A stretch of DNA of 64,000 bases, taken from assembly GCA_039889245.1 (NCBI GenBank), contig JAZGVH010000002.1:3844001-3908000 (forward strand), given 5' to 3'. Shown here in pieces: positions 51,663 through 64,000 of this stretch (within the stretch, counting starts at the first letter, position 1; each line of letters opens with the position of its first letter). The notes under the pieces were generated by a model that did no database searches, was not told where the DNA came from, and saw nothing but the letters and a program-made list of their open reading frames with translations. The position numbers and the translations under genes are program-made. Source of the DNA: Dermatophilaceae bacterium Soc4.6. GTDB taxonomy: Bacteria; Actinomycetota; Actinomycetes; Actinomycetales; Dermatophilaceae.

Positions 51663-54212
51663 GTGCGCGCCCCCCTGTCCTGGCTCCGCGAGCTCGTCGA
51701 CGTCCCCGCCGCGGCCACCGGCCGCGAGGTGGCAGCCTCGTTCGTCTCCGTCGGTCTCGAGGAGGAGGACCTCCACGGCGGCGACATCACCGGCCCGCTC
51801 GTGGTCGGCCGCGTGCTCACCATCGCCGACGAGCCGCAGAAGAACGGCAAGGTCATCCGGTGGTGCACGCTCGACGTCGGCCCGCACGGGCAGATGGCCA
51901 GTGACGGCATCCCGCAGGAGATCGTCTGCGGTGCCGACAACTTCGAGGTCGGTGACCTCGTCGTGGTCGTCCTGCCCGGAGCCGTGCTGCCCGGCGGCTT
52001 CGCGATCGCCGCGCGCAAGACCTACGGCCACGTGTCCAACGGCATGATCTGCGCCGAGGACGAGCTCGGCCTCGGCGCCGACCACACCGGCATCATCGTG
52101 CTCCAGCGCTACCTCGGGCAGGAGGCCTCCGCGGCGGCCTCGCCCGGCGACGACGCCATCGCCCTGCTCGGGCTCGCCGACGAGGTCGTCGAGGTCAATG
52201 TCACCCCCGACCGCGGCTACTGCTTCTCCCTGCGTGGGCTCGCCCGCGAGTACTGGCACGCAAGGGGCTCGGTGCCCGGCGCCTTCCGCGACCCGGCCTC
52301 CGTCGTCGTCCCCGCACCCACTGCGACGGGGTATGCCGTCGAGCTCGCCGACGACGCCCCGCTCGGCGGGCGCGACGGGTGCGACCGGTTCGTCACGCGG
52401 GTCGTACGCGGCGTCGACCCGCAGGCGCCGTCGCCGGCCTGGATGCAGAAGCGACTCACCCAGATGGGGATGCGCCCGATCTCGCTCGCGGTCGACGTGA
52501 CCAACTACGTCATGCTGCTGACCGGGCAGCCCCTGCACGCCTACGACCTGGCCAAGCTGCGCGGGAGCATCGTGGTGCGCCGGGCGTCTGCAGGCGAGAG
52601 GCTCACCACCCTCGACGGGGTCGAGCGCACGCTCCACCCCGAGGACCTGCTCGTCACCGACGGCGGCACCCTGCCACTGGCCCTCGCCGGGGTCATGGGC
52701 GGGGCCACCTCCGAGATCGACGACGCGACGCGCGACGTGCTGGTCGAGGCCGCGCACTTCGACCCGACCACGGTGGCGCGCACCAGCCGACGCCACCGCC
52801 TCGTCAGCGAGGCCTCCAAGCGTTACGAGCGCGGGGTGGACCCGCAGCTCGCACCCGTTGCCGCCCAGCTCGTCGTCGACCTGCTGGTCGCCCACGGTGG
52901 CGGCACGGCCAGCGACGACGTCACCGACGTCGACCGCACGCCCGCGCCGGTGGCCTACGGGCTCGACCTCGCCCTGCCCTCGCGGGTCGTGGGGGTCGAC
53001 TACCCGCCGGAGCGCGTCGTGGGTCTGCTGCGTGACCTCGGCGCCGACGTGGGGGACCCCGTCGACGGCGTGGTCGCGGTGACCCCGCCGAGCTGGCGCC
53101 CCGACCTCGTCGACGGGCCCGACTACGCCGAGGAGGTGGCGCGCCTCGACGGCTACGACCGCATCCCGTCGCTCGTGCCCGCACCGTCCAACGGCCGGGG
53201 CCTGACCCACGGCCAGAAGGTGCGCCGCGTGGTCGCCACGGCCCTCGTGGGCCGCGGCCTCACCGAGGTGCTCACCTATCCCTTCGTGTCCGAGCAGCTC
53301 TCCGACCAGCTCGGGCTCGCGCCCGACGACGACCGGCGCCACGCCGTCCGGGTGGCCAACCCGCTGAGCGACGAGGCGCCGCTGATGCGCACCAGTGTCA
53401 TCGGCTCGCTGGTAGAAGCGTTGCGGCGCAACGTCTCCCGCGGCCGACGTGACCTCGCGATCTTCGAGCTGGGCTTGGTCACCCGCCCCGGTGCCGCCGT
53501 CCCCGAGCCCGCGCCGGTGCCCGGTGTGGCCGCTCGCCCCGACGACGCGACCATCGCCGCGATCGAGGCGGCCCTGCCGCGCCAGCCCCGCCACGTCGGC
53601 CTGCTCGCGTGCGGTGAGGCAGAGCGCTCGGGCTGGTGGGGGCCGGGTCGTGCCGTCGACTGGTCCGACCTGGTCGACGCCGCCCTCGCTGTCGCCGCCG
53701 CCCTGAAGGTCGACGTCGTGGTGACGGCCGACCGTGACCACGCGCCCTGGCACCCGGGGCGTTGCGCGCGGTTGACCCTGGCCGACGGCACCCTGGTCGG
53801 CCATGCCGGCGAGCTGCACCCGCAGGTCTGCGCGGCGCTCGACCTCCCGGCCCGCACCTGTGCCGCCGAGCTCGACGTCGACGTGCTGACGACGGCGAGC
53901 GAGCCCACCACGCAGTTCGCTGCGTTCTCCGACTACCCCGTCGCGCTCACCGACGTCGCCCTCGTGGTCGATGCCGGGGTCACCGCCGCCGCCGTCGACA
54001 GTGCGCTCCGCAGCGGGGCCGGCGAGTGCCTCGAGTCGGTCACGCTGTTCGACGTCTACGAGGGCGACCAGGTCGGGTCGGGTCGCCGCTCCCTGGCCTA
54101 CCGCATGACCTTTCGCGCCCCGGACCGCACCCTGACGACCGACGAGGTCAACGCGTTCCGAGACGCCGCGGTGGCGTCCGCGGCCGCGGCGGTCGGCGCC
54201 CAGCAGCGCTGA
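51663..54212 (+). CDS. pheT: Phenylalanyl-tRNA synthetase beta subunit
   Basis: 849 residues from GTG 51663. Order of domains: MAPLSWL-type start (VRAPLSWLRELVDVP), tRNA-binding EMAP-like domain with VVCGADNFEVGD (about 40-155), B3/B4 editing domain (VTNYVMLLTGQPLHAYDLAKL and the EIDD segment), B5 domain, catalytic-like core, and a C-terminal ferredoxin-fold anticodon-binding domain (FSDYPVALTDVALVVD). Forms the heterotetramer with PheS and edits mischarged Tyr. Confidence 0.97.
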   Translation: MRAPLSWLRELVDVPAAATGREVAASFVSVGLEEEDLHGGDITGPLVVGRVLTIADEPQKNGKVIRWCTLDVGPHGQMASDGIPQEIVCGADNFEVGDLVVVVLPGAVLPGGFAIAARKTYGHVSNGMICAEDELGLGADHTGIIVLQRYLGQEASAAASPGDDAIALLGLADEVVEVNVTPDRGYCFSLRGLAREYWHARGSVPGAFRDPASVVVPAPTATGYAVELADDAPLGGRDGCDRFVTRVVRGVDPQAPSPAWMQKRLTQMGMRPISLAVDVTNYVMLLTGQPLHAYDLAKLRGSIVVRRASAGERLTTLDGVERTLHPEDLLVTDGGTLPLALAGVMGGATSEIDDATRDVLVEAAHFDPTTVARTSRRHRLVSEASKRYERGVDPQLAPVAAQLVVDLLVAHGGGTASDDVTDVDRTPAPVAYGLDLALPSRVVGVDYPPERVVGLLRDLGADVGDPVDGVVAVTPPSWRPDLVDGPDYAEEVARLDGYDRIPSLVPAPSNGRGLTHGQKVRRVVATALVGRGLTEVLTYPFVSEQLSDQLGLAPDDDRRHAVRVANPLSDEAPLMRTSVIGSLVEALRRNVSRGRRDLAIFELGLVTRPGAAVPEPAPVPGVAARPDDATIAAIEAALPRQPRHVGLLACGEAERSGWWGPGRAVDWSDLVDAALAVAAALKVDVVVTADRDHAPWHPGRCARLTLADGTLVGHAGELHPQVCAALDLPARTCAAELDVDVLTTASEPTTQFAAFSDYPVALTDVALVVDAGVTAAAVDSALRSGAGECLESVTLFDVYEGDQVGSGRRSLAYRMTFRAPDRTLTTDEVNAFRDAAVASAAAAVGAQQR

Positions 54213-54220
54213 CCCGGGTC

Positions 54221-54255
54221 GGCGTTTTACCTCGCTGACACCGGGGTAAGACGTC
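54221..54255 (+). repeat. 35-nt palindromic element (copy 2) between pheT and argC
   Basis: Same length, loop position and 30 of 35 bases as the element at 27995-28029; begins 8 nt after the pheT stop. Its inverted repeat is imperfect (T-G and C-T changes) but still foldable, so it may terminate pheST. Confidence 0.75.
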
Positions 54256-54303
54256 GCTCCCACGAGCGAGACATCACCCCCCTACGCAGGGGGGTAAAAC
54301 GCC
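54255..54303 (+). repeat. Second hairpin and inverted, diverged copy of the palindromic element
   Basis: CGCTC/GAGCG forms a small hairpin (54255-54268). A third relative of the 35-nt element then lies in opposite orientation (54270-54303), with CCCCCCT/AGGGGGG as stem. GGCGTTTTACC (54221-54231) is exactly complementary to GGTAAAACGCC (54293-54303), so the whole block can also close into one long stem. Alternative pairing is of possible regulatory interest ahead of argC. Confidence 0.55.
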
Positions 54304-54305
54304 AG

Positions 54306-56575
<2,270 letters not shown>

Positions 56576-56579
<4 letters not shown>

Positions 56580-57577
56580 GCACCGCACCCGGGCCGACGC
56601 ACACGAGCGCGCTGCGCGTCGCCATCGACGCCGCCGCCCTGCGCGTCGCCGCCAGCAAGGCCCTCACCCTCGTCGAGGCGCTGCCCTGGCTCGAGGAGTT
56701 CCGGGGGGCGCTCGTCGTGGTCAAGTACGGCGGCAACGCCATGACCGACGACTCCCTCAAGCGGGCCTTCGCGCAGGACGTCGCCTTCCTGCGGTATGCC
56801 GGGCTGCGTCCGGTCGTCGTCCACGGCGGCGGCCCGCAGATCGCGGCCATGCTGGCGCGCCTCGGCCTCGAGAGCGAGTTCAAGGGCGGCCTGCGGGTGA
56901 CCACCCCCGAGGTCATGGAGGTCGTGCGCATGGTGCTCACCGGCCAGGTCGGTCGCGAGCTCGTCGGCCTGCTCAACCAGCACGGCCCGATCGCCGTCGG
57001 CCTCTCGGGCGAGGACGGCGGCCTGCTCGGAGCCCGCATCCGCTCCCACGTCGACGAGCACGGCGACTCCATCGACATCGGGCTCGTCGGCGACGTCGAG
57101 ACGGTCAACCCCGACGCCGTCAACGACATCCTCGCCGCCGGCCGCATCCCCGTCGTCTCGACGGTCGCGCCCGACCTCGACCACGAGGGCCAGGTACTCA
57201 ACGTCAACGCCGACACGGCGGCCTCGGCGCTCGCGGTCGCCCTCGGCGCGCGCAAGCTGGTCGTCCTCACTGACGTCGAGGGCGTGTATGCCGCCTGGCC
57301 CGACCGCGGCTCGCTGCTGTCGCAGCTGTCGGTCACCGAGGCCGACGAGCTGCTCACCCGCGTCGACGCGGGGATGGTCCCCAAGCTCGAGGCCTGCGTG
57401 CGCGCCGTCCGTGGGGGCGTGCCCCAGGCCCACGTGATCGACGGGCGTCAGCCGCACTCGTTGCTGCTCGAGGTCTTCACCGACGAGGGGATCGGCACCA
57501 TGGTGCTCCCCGACCCCGACCCCGACCACGACCACGACCTCGGCCCCCACCCCGACGCCTCGCAGGAGAACCCGTGA
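56576..57577 (+). CDS. argB: Acetylglutamate kinase ArgB
   Basis: Phosphorylates N-acetylglutamate, the usual arginine feedback point. 333 residues. [31 protein letters not shown] and [33 protein letters not shown] are typical; the N-terminal helix before VVVKYGG is the one that makes arginine-sensitive hexamers in the family. The C-terminus carries an odd Asp/His/Pro tail (DPDPDHDHD) beyond the usual end. Confidence 0.96.
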
Positions 57578-58793
57578 CCACCGAGCACGACGTGCCGACC
57601 CGCCACAGCGACGAGCTGCTGGCGCGCTACCGTGCCGCGCTGGTGCCCGTCTTCGGGGTGCCGCAGACGGTGCTGTCGCACGGCGACGGGTGCTACGTCG
57701 TCGACGTCGACGGCAAGCGCTACCTCGACCTGCTCGGCGGCATCGCGGTCAACACCCTCGGCCACGGCCACCCCGCCCTCGTCGAGGCGATCACCAAGCA
57801 GGCGTCGCAGGTCATGCACATCTCCAACTTCTTCACCTCCGAGCCGCAGGTAGAGCTGGCCGAGGCCCTGCTGCGGGTGTGCCGTGCACCCGAGGGGTCG
57901 GGGGTCTTCTTCGCCAACTCCGGCGCCGAGGCCATCGAGGCGGCCATGAAGCTCACGCGCCGCACCGGGCGCTCGCGGATCATCGCGATGGACCACGCCT
58001 TCCACGGGCGCACCATGGGCGCGCTCTCGCTGACCTGGAAGGAGGCCTACCGAGCCCCCTTCGAGCCCCTGGTCCCCGGCGTCGTCCACGTGCCGTACGG
58101 CGACGCGGACGCCCTGCGTGCGACGGTCGCCGAGCTCGGTGACGACCTGGCGGCCGTCCTGCTCGAGCCGATCCAGGGCGAGGCCGGCGTCATCACCCTC
58201 GACCCCGCCTACCTGCGGCTGGCCCGAGACCTCACCACGCAGGCTGGGGCGCTGCTCGTCCTCGACGAGATCCAGTGCGGCATGGGGCGCACCGGCCAGT
58301 GGCTGGCCCATCACGCCACCGACGTGGTCCCGGATGCCGTGACCCTGGCCAAGGGCCTCGCCGGCGGGGTGCCGATCGGCGCCCTGGTGACCTACGGCCC
58401 GCGCGTGACGGGGATGCTCGAGGGCGGGCAGCACGGCTCCACCTTCGGCGGCAACCCCCTGGCCTGCGCCGCCGGGCTCGCGACGATCCGCACCATCGAG
58501 TCCGACGGGCTGCTGGCCCACGCCGCGCACACCGGTGAGGCCATCAGCCAGGGGGTGCTCGCCCTGCACCACCCGCGGGTCGCCGGGGTCCGTGGTCGCG
58601 GGCTGCTCCTGGCGATCACCCTGACCGAGCCCGTGGCCGCGTCGGCCATGGCGCGGGCGCGCGAGGCCGGTTTCCTCGTCAACGCGGTGGCCCCGGATGC
58701 CCTGCGCCTGGCCCCGCCGCTGGTGCTAGGTGAGCACGAGGTCGCGTCCTTCCTCGCCGCGCTCCCCGGCATCCTCGACGGCGCCGAGCCGGC

Positions 58794-58797
<4 letters not shown>
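57574..58797 (+). CDS. argD: Acetylornithine aminotransferase ArgD
   Basis: Class III PLP aminotransferase. 407 residues from GTG 57574 (GTGA overlap). [49 protein letters not shown] and the PLP lysine in [15 protein letters not shown] (Lys260). Directly followed by argR; argF, often next in actinobacteria, is missing. Confidence 0.96.
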
Positions 58798-60786
<1,989 letters not shown>

Positions 60787-60787
<1 letters not shown>

Positions 60788-61413
60788 TGCCCCGCGCCGT
60801 CGGGCGGCGCTTCTTCACCCAGGAGGTCCTCGCCGTCGCCCCGGCCCTGCTGGGGTGCACCGTGTCGCACGCGGGGGTGACCGTGCGCCTGACCGAGGTC
60901 GAGGCCTACGGCGGGGTGGGGGGCGACCCGGGGTCGCACGCCTTCCGCGGGCCGACTCCGCGCACCGCTCCCATGTTCGACCTCGGGGGAGTGGCCTACG
61001 TGTACTTCACCTACGGGATGCACTGGTGCCTCAACCTCGTGACCGGCCCCGCCGGCCGGGCCGAGGCGGTCCTGCTGCGCGCCGGTGAGGTGGTCGACGG
61101 CCACGACGTCGCCGACGCACGACGCCCCGGCGTGCGTGAGCGTGACTGGTGCCGCGGACCAGCCCGACTCGCGAGCGCGCTCGCCGTCGACGGGCGCCTC
61201 TCGGGTCTCGAGCTGGGCGCTCGGAGGTCGGGCCTCGTCATCCGTCACCGTGCGCAGGGCGAGCCGGTCTGCGTCGGCACCGGCCCCCGGGTGGGGGTGT
61301 CGGGCCCCGGCGGCGAGGGGGCGTCGTACCCGTGGCGCTTCTGGATCGAGGGCGAGCCGACCGTGTCGCCGTACCGTCCGGCGAAACCCCGTGCCGCACG
61401 CCGGCCGGGGTAG
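60787..61413 (+). CDS. mpg: 3-methyladenine DNA glycosylase (AAG/MPG family)
   Basis: 208 residues. Removes alkylated purines from DNA. VAPALLGCTV, LTEVEAYGGVGGDPGSHAFRGPTPRTAPMFDLGGVAYVYFTYGMHWCLNLVTGPAGRAEAVLLRAGE contains the catalytic Glu and the intercalating YVYFTYG loop; GPARLASAL and PWRFW follow. TGATG overlap with argH. Confidence 0.93.
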
Positions 61414-61426
61414 GGCAGGCTGGGGG

Positions 61427-61480
61427 ATGGAGCCGTGGCCACCGGGGTCGCGTCCGACGACGGAGGTCCGAGCACCGTGA
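61427..61480 (+). CDS. Possible 17-residue leader ORF overlapping the tyrS start
   Basis: ATG 61427 encodes MEPWPPGSRPTTEVRAP and stops at TGA 61478-61480, which overlaps the tyrS GTG (GTGA). The layout resembles the dnaE leader ORF, but no good -10 element precedes it and tyrS has its own Shine-Dalgarno, so it may be chance. Confidence 0.25.
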   Translation: MEPWPPGSRPTTEVRAP

Positions 61481-62736
61481 GCACCATCCTCGACGAGCTG
61501 CAGTGGCGGGGGCTGGTAGCGCAGTCCACCGACGAGACCGCACTGCGCCAGGCCCTCGCCGACGGGCCGGTCACGGTCTACTGCGGCTTCGACCCCACGG
61601 CACCGTCGCTGCACTTCGGCAACCTGGTGCAGCTGGTGGTGCTGCGCCACCTGCAGCGCGCCGGTCACCGGGTGATCTGCCTGATCGGGGGGTCGACCGG
61701 GCTGATCGGCGATCCGAGGCCGACCAGCGAGCGGGTGCTGAAGACCAAGGAGCAGACGGCCGCCAGCGTCGTACGCATCACGCACCTCGTGCGGCCGTTC
61801 CTCGACTTCGAGGGGGCGAACGCGGCCCTGCTGGTGGACAACCTCGACTGGACGGCGCCCATGTCGGCGATCGACTTCCTGCGCGACGTGGGCAAGCACT
61901 TCCGGGTCAACCAGATGGTGAAGAAGGACGCGATCGCGACCCGGCTCGCGAGCGAGCAGGGGATCTCCTACACGGAGTTCAGCTACCAGCTGCTGCAGGC
62001 GATGGACTACCTCGAGCTCTACCGCGCTCACGGGTGCACGCTGCAGACCGGGGGGAGCGACCAGTGGGGCAACATCACCGCAGGCGTCGACCTCGTGCAC
62101 CGGGCGGAGGGCGCAAGCGTGCACGCGCTGTCCACGCCCCTGCTCGAGGACTCCTCCGGCGTGAAGTTCGGCAAGTCCGAGGGCAACGCCGTGTGGCTCT
62201 CGGCCGACATGACCAGCCCGTACGCCTTCTACCAGTACTTCCTCAACATCGAGGACGCCTCGGTCGTGGGCCTGCTCAAGGTGTTCTCCGACCGCTCCGA
62301 GGACGAGGTCGCGCAGCTCGAGCGCTCGATGCAGGACGCCCCGTTCCGCAGAGAGGCCCAGCGGGCCCTTGCCGGTGACATCACCACCCTGGTGCACGGG
62401 AGCAGCGCCGCGCAGGCCGTGCAGGCGGCCTCAGAGGCGCTGTTCGGGCGGGGGGACGTGCACGCCCTCGACGCGAGCACCCTGATCGACGCGACGGGCG
62501 AGCTGCCGGGGGCGCCGGTCACGGTTGGCACGAGCGTCGTCGACGCGCTCGTGGCCGTGGGGCTGGTGGACTCCCGCAACGCCGGGCGGCGGACGATCGC
62601 TGACGGGGGCGCGTCGCTCAACAACGTCAAGATCACCGATCCCGAGCAGCCGCTGAGCGCCGGCGACTTCCTCCACGGGCGGGTGGCCCTGCTCAAGCGC
62701 GGACGCAAGGCGCTGGCTGCGGCTCGACTGGGCTGA
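61477..62736 (+). CDS. tyrS: Tyrosyl-tRNA synthetase
   Basis: Class I synthetase. 419 residues from GTG 61477, chosen because VSTILDELQWRGLVAQST aligns with the usual N-terminus and GGAGG (61462-61466) lies 10 nt upstream; GTG 61435 would add 14 residues. HIGH-like PSLHFGNLVQL, tyrosine-pocket YCGFDPTA and GSDQWGNI, KMSKS-like KFGKSEGNAVWL, and a C-terminal S4 RNA-binding domain. Last protein gene before the rRNA operon. Confidence 0.96.
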   Translation: MSTILDELQWRGLVAQSTDETALRQALADGPVTVYCGFDPTAPSLHFGNLVQLVVLRHLQRAGHRVICLIGGSTGLIGDPRPTSERVLKTKEQTAASVVRITHLVRPFLDFEGANAALLVDNLDWTAPMSAIDFLRDVGKHFRVNQMVKKDAIATRLASEQGISYTEFSYQLLQAMDYLELYRAHGCTLQTGGSDQWGNITAGVDLVHRAEGASVHALSTPLLEDSSGVKFGKSEGNAVWLSADMTSPYAFYQYFLNIEDASVVGLLKVFSDRSEDEVAQLERSMQDAPFRREAQRALAGDITTLVHGSSAAQAVQAASEALFGRGDVHALDASTLIDATGELPGAPVTVGTSVVDALVAVGLVDSRNAGRRTIADGGASLNNVKITDPEQPLSAGDFLHGRVALLKRGRKALAAARLG

Positions 62737-62810
62737 GGATCCGTCTGGGCGGCTCGACCCGTTGTGGCACAACAGAACTCGTCGTTGACGCTGCATCCGC
62801 CACCCCCGAT

Positions 62811-62840
62811 TTGGCGTAGGGGGCGGCCTCCGTCTACAGT
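62811..62840 (+). promoter_or_regulatory. Predicted rrn promoter P1
   Basis: TTGGCG (62811-62816) and TACAGT (62835-62840), 18-bp spacing. Confidence 0.5.
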
Positions 62841-62957
62841 TCTGGATGTCAGCCCGAGAGGGAGGAACGGACACCACGGGGTGGACTCAGGTCCCCCGAA
62901 GCAGGCCGTTCCTTTTCGTCGAGGACTGACACCCTCCCAGCAGCCACCGCGAGGTGG

Positions 62958-62986
62958 TTGGAGTTGGCCCCAGGGCCTGCTACGGT
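62958..62986 (+). promoter_or_regulatory. Predicted rrn promoter P2
   Basis: TTGGAG (62958-62963) and TACGGT (62981-62986), 17-bp spacing; the -10 hexamer equals that predicted for ftsZ. Confidence 0.5.
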
Positions 62987-63150
62987 AGGGACTCCAGCCG
63001 AGAGCCAAGTGCGAGTGAGCCGGCCGTTCTGAAGAGCGGGTCGCGGTTTGTTTGTCCAAGATGCAGGTTGGTGGTGGTACCGGATTGTGTGGTTGTCCCG
63101 GATGTTTGCCCTGTGGTTTGTGGGGTGGGTGGATGGTGTGCGTCCGATCC

Positions 63151-63170
63151 TTGAGAACTCAACAGCGTGT
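63151..63170 (+). promoter_or_regulatory. boxA-type antitermination element of the rrn leader
   Basis: TTGAGAACTCAACAGCGTGT, the sequence typical of actinobacterial rrn leaders where Nus factors load; lies about 210 nt before 16S. Confidence 0.75.
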
Positions 63171-63376
63171 CAAAAATCGATGCCAATTACCTCGTGGTGG
63201 TGTCGGCCTTCTGGTCGGTGCTGCTATGAATTTCTTTTGATTGTTTGTCGAACAACTTTTGTCGCCGGCTTTCGGGTCGGTGTGCTGGTTGTTTGCTCTC
63301 GGTCAGTGTGACGGCCCTTTAGTGGGTTTCAGTTTCCATGTCATGTCGACTTCGGTTGTGTGGTGTGGTGCTAAAC

Positions 63377-64000
<624 letters not shown>

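Larger units (their letters stand above)
62737..63376 (+). promoter_or_regulatory. rRNA operon promoter and leader region
   Basis: 640 bp without a protein gene. It contains two predicted promoters, a 13-nt palindrome (GTTGTGGCACAAC, 62761-62773), a GGAACGG/CCGTTCC hairpin followed by TTTT (62864-62916), a boxA-like antiterminator, and a T-rich, much lower-GC stretch from about 63040 to 63370 leading into 16S rRNA. A small GCCGGC...GTCGG-type hairpin lies near 63263-63283. Confidence 0.75.

Noticed and set aside
51594-54263. 889-residue minus-strand frame opposite pheT
   Set aside because: Shadow of pheT with no recognisable protein content.
63048-63311. Short ORFs in the rRNA leader
   Set aside because: They cross the boxA element and the T-rich precursor region and have Trp/Cys/Val-rich composition unlike real genes.

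Overview
The window is a GC-rich, densely coded piece of an actinobacterial chromosome. The partial 16S rRNA at the right end, the GTG-rich starts and the gene order (murE-F-mraY-murD-ftsW-murG-murC-ftsQ-ftsZ-pgeF-yggS-sepF-yggT-divIVA; infC-rpmI-rplT-rRNA methylase-pheST-arg-mpg-tyrS) fit a Micrococcales member, most likely family Intrasporangiaceae. The family call is an inference from general familiarity and was not searched. No phage, IS element, CRISPR array or tRNA gene was seen.

Layout. 1-13.7 kb is the division and cell wall (dcw) cluster, murE to ftsQ, with every gene overlapping the next by 1-4 nt. After a 276-bp regulatory gap come ftsZ, pgeF, yggS, sepF and yggT. divIVA (13.8-15.1 kb) carries a striking 11-residue repeat array and ends in a strong terminator. 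15.2-26.6 kb holds a DksA-like protein with a lysine-rich tail, lspA, rluD, dnaE, an AlkZ-like glycosylase, a second pseudouridine synthase, oligopeptidase B and a FetB-like permease. 26.6-34.6 kb holds gabD and a his operon (hisD-C-B-unknown-hisH-hisA-RidA-SseB). The minus-strand block 34.7-42.6 kb has two tandem DUF1800/DUF1501 cassettes, a two-component system immediately upstream of them, and a DUF952 gene. 42.6-46.5 kb carries a DUF445 membrane protein and a large secreted repeat protein of unknown function. 46.6-54.2 kb is the translation cluster (infC with a non-canonical ATC start and a structured leader, rpmI, rplT, SpoU methylase, an orphan PAS histidine kinase, pheS, pheT). 54.3-60.8 kb is argCJBD-R-H, lacking argF and argG, behind a candidate ARG box. 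mpg and tyrS follow, then a long, lower-GC rRNA leader with tandem promoters and a boxA-like element, and the first ~620 nt of 16S rRNA.

Recurring themes. Many genes have a TANNNT -10 element exactly 6-7 nt before the start codon, as expected for leaderless mRNAs; this fixes several starts. Two genes (dnaE, possibly tyrS) are preceded by tiny ORFs whose stop overlaps the gene's start. A 35-nt palindromic element occurs in near-identical form after gabD and before argC. The best candidates for something undescribed are the duplicated Tat-exported DUF1501/DUF1800 locus with its adjoining two-component system, the secreted repeat protein behind an AT-rich upstream region, the hendecad array in DivIVA, and the unknown gene inside the his operon.
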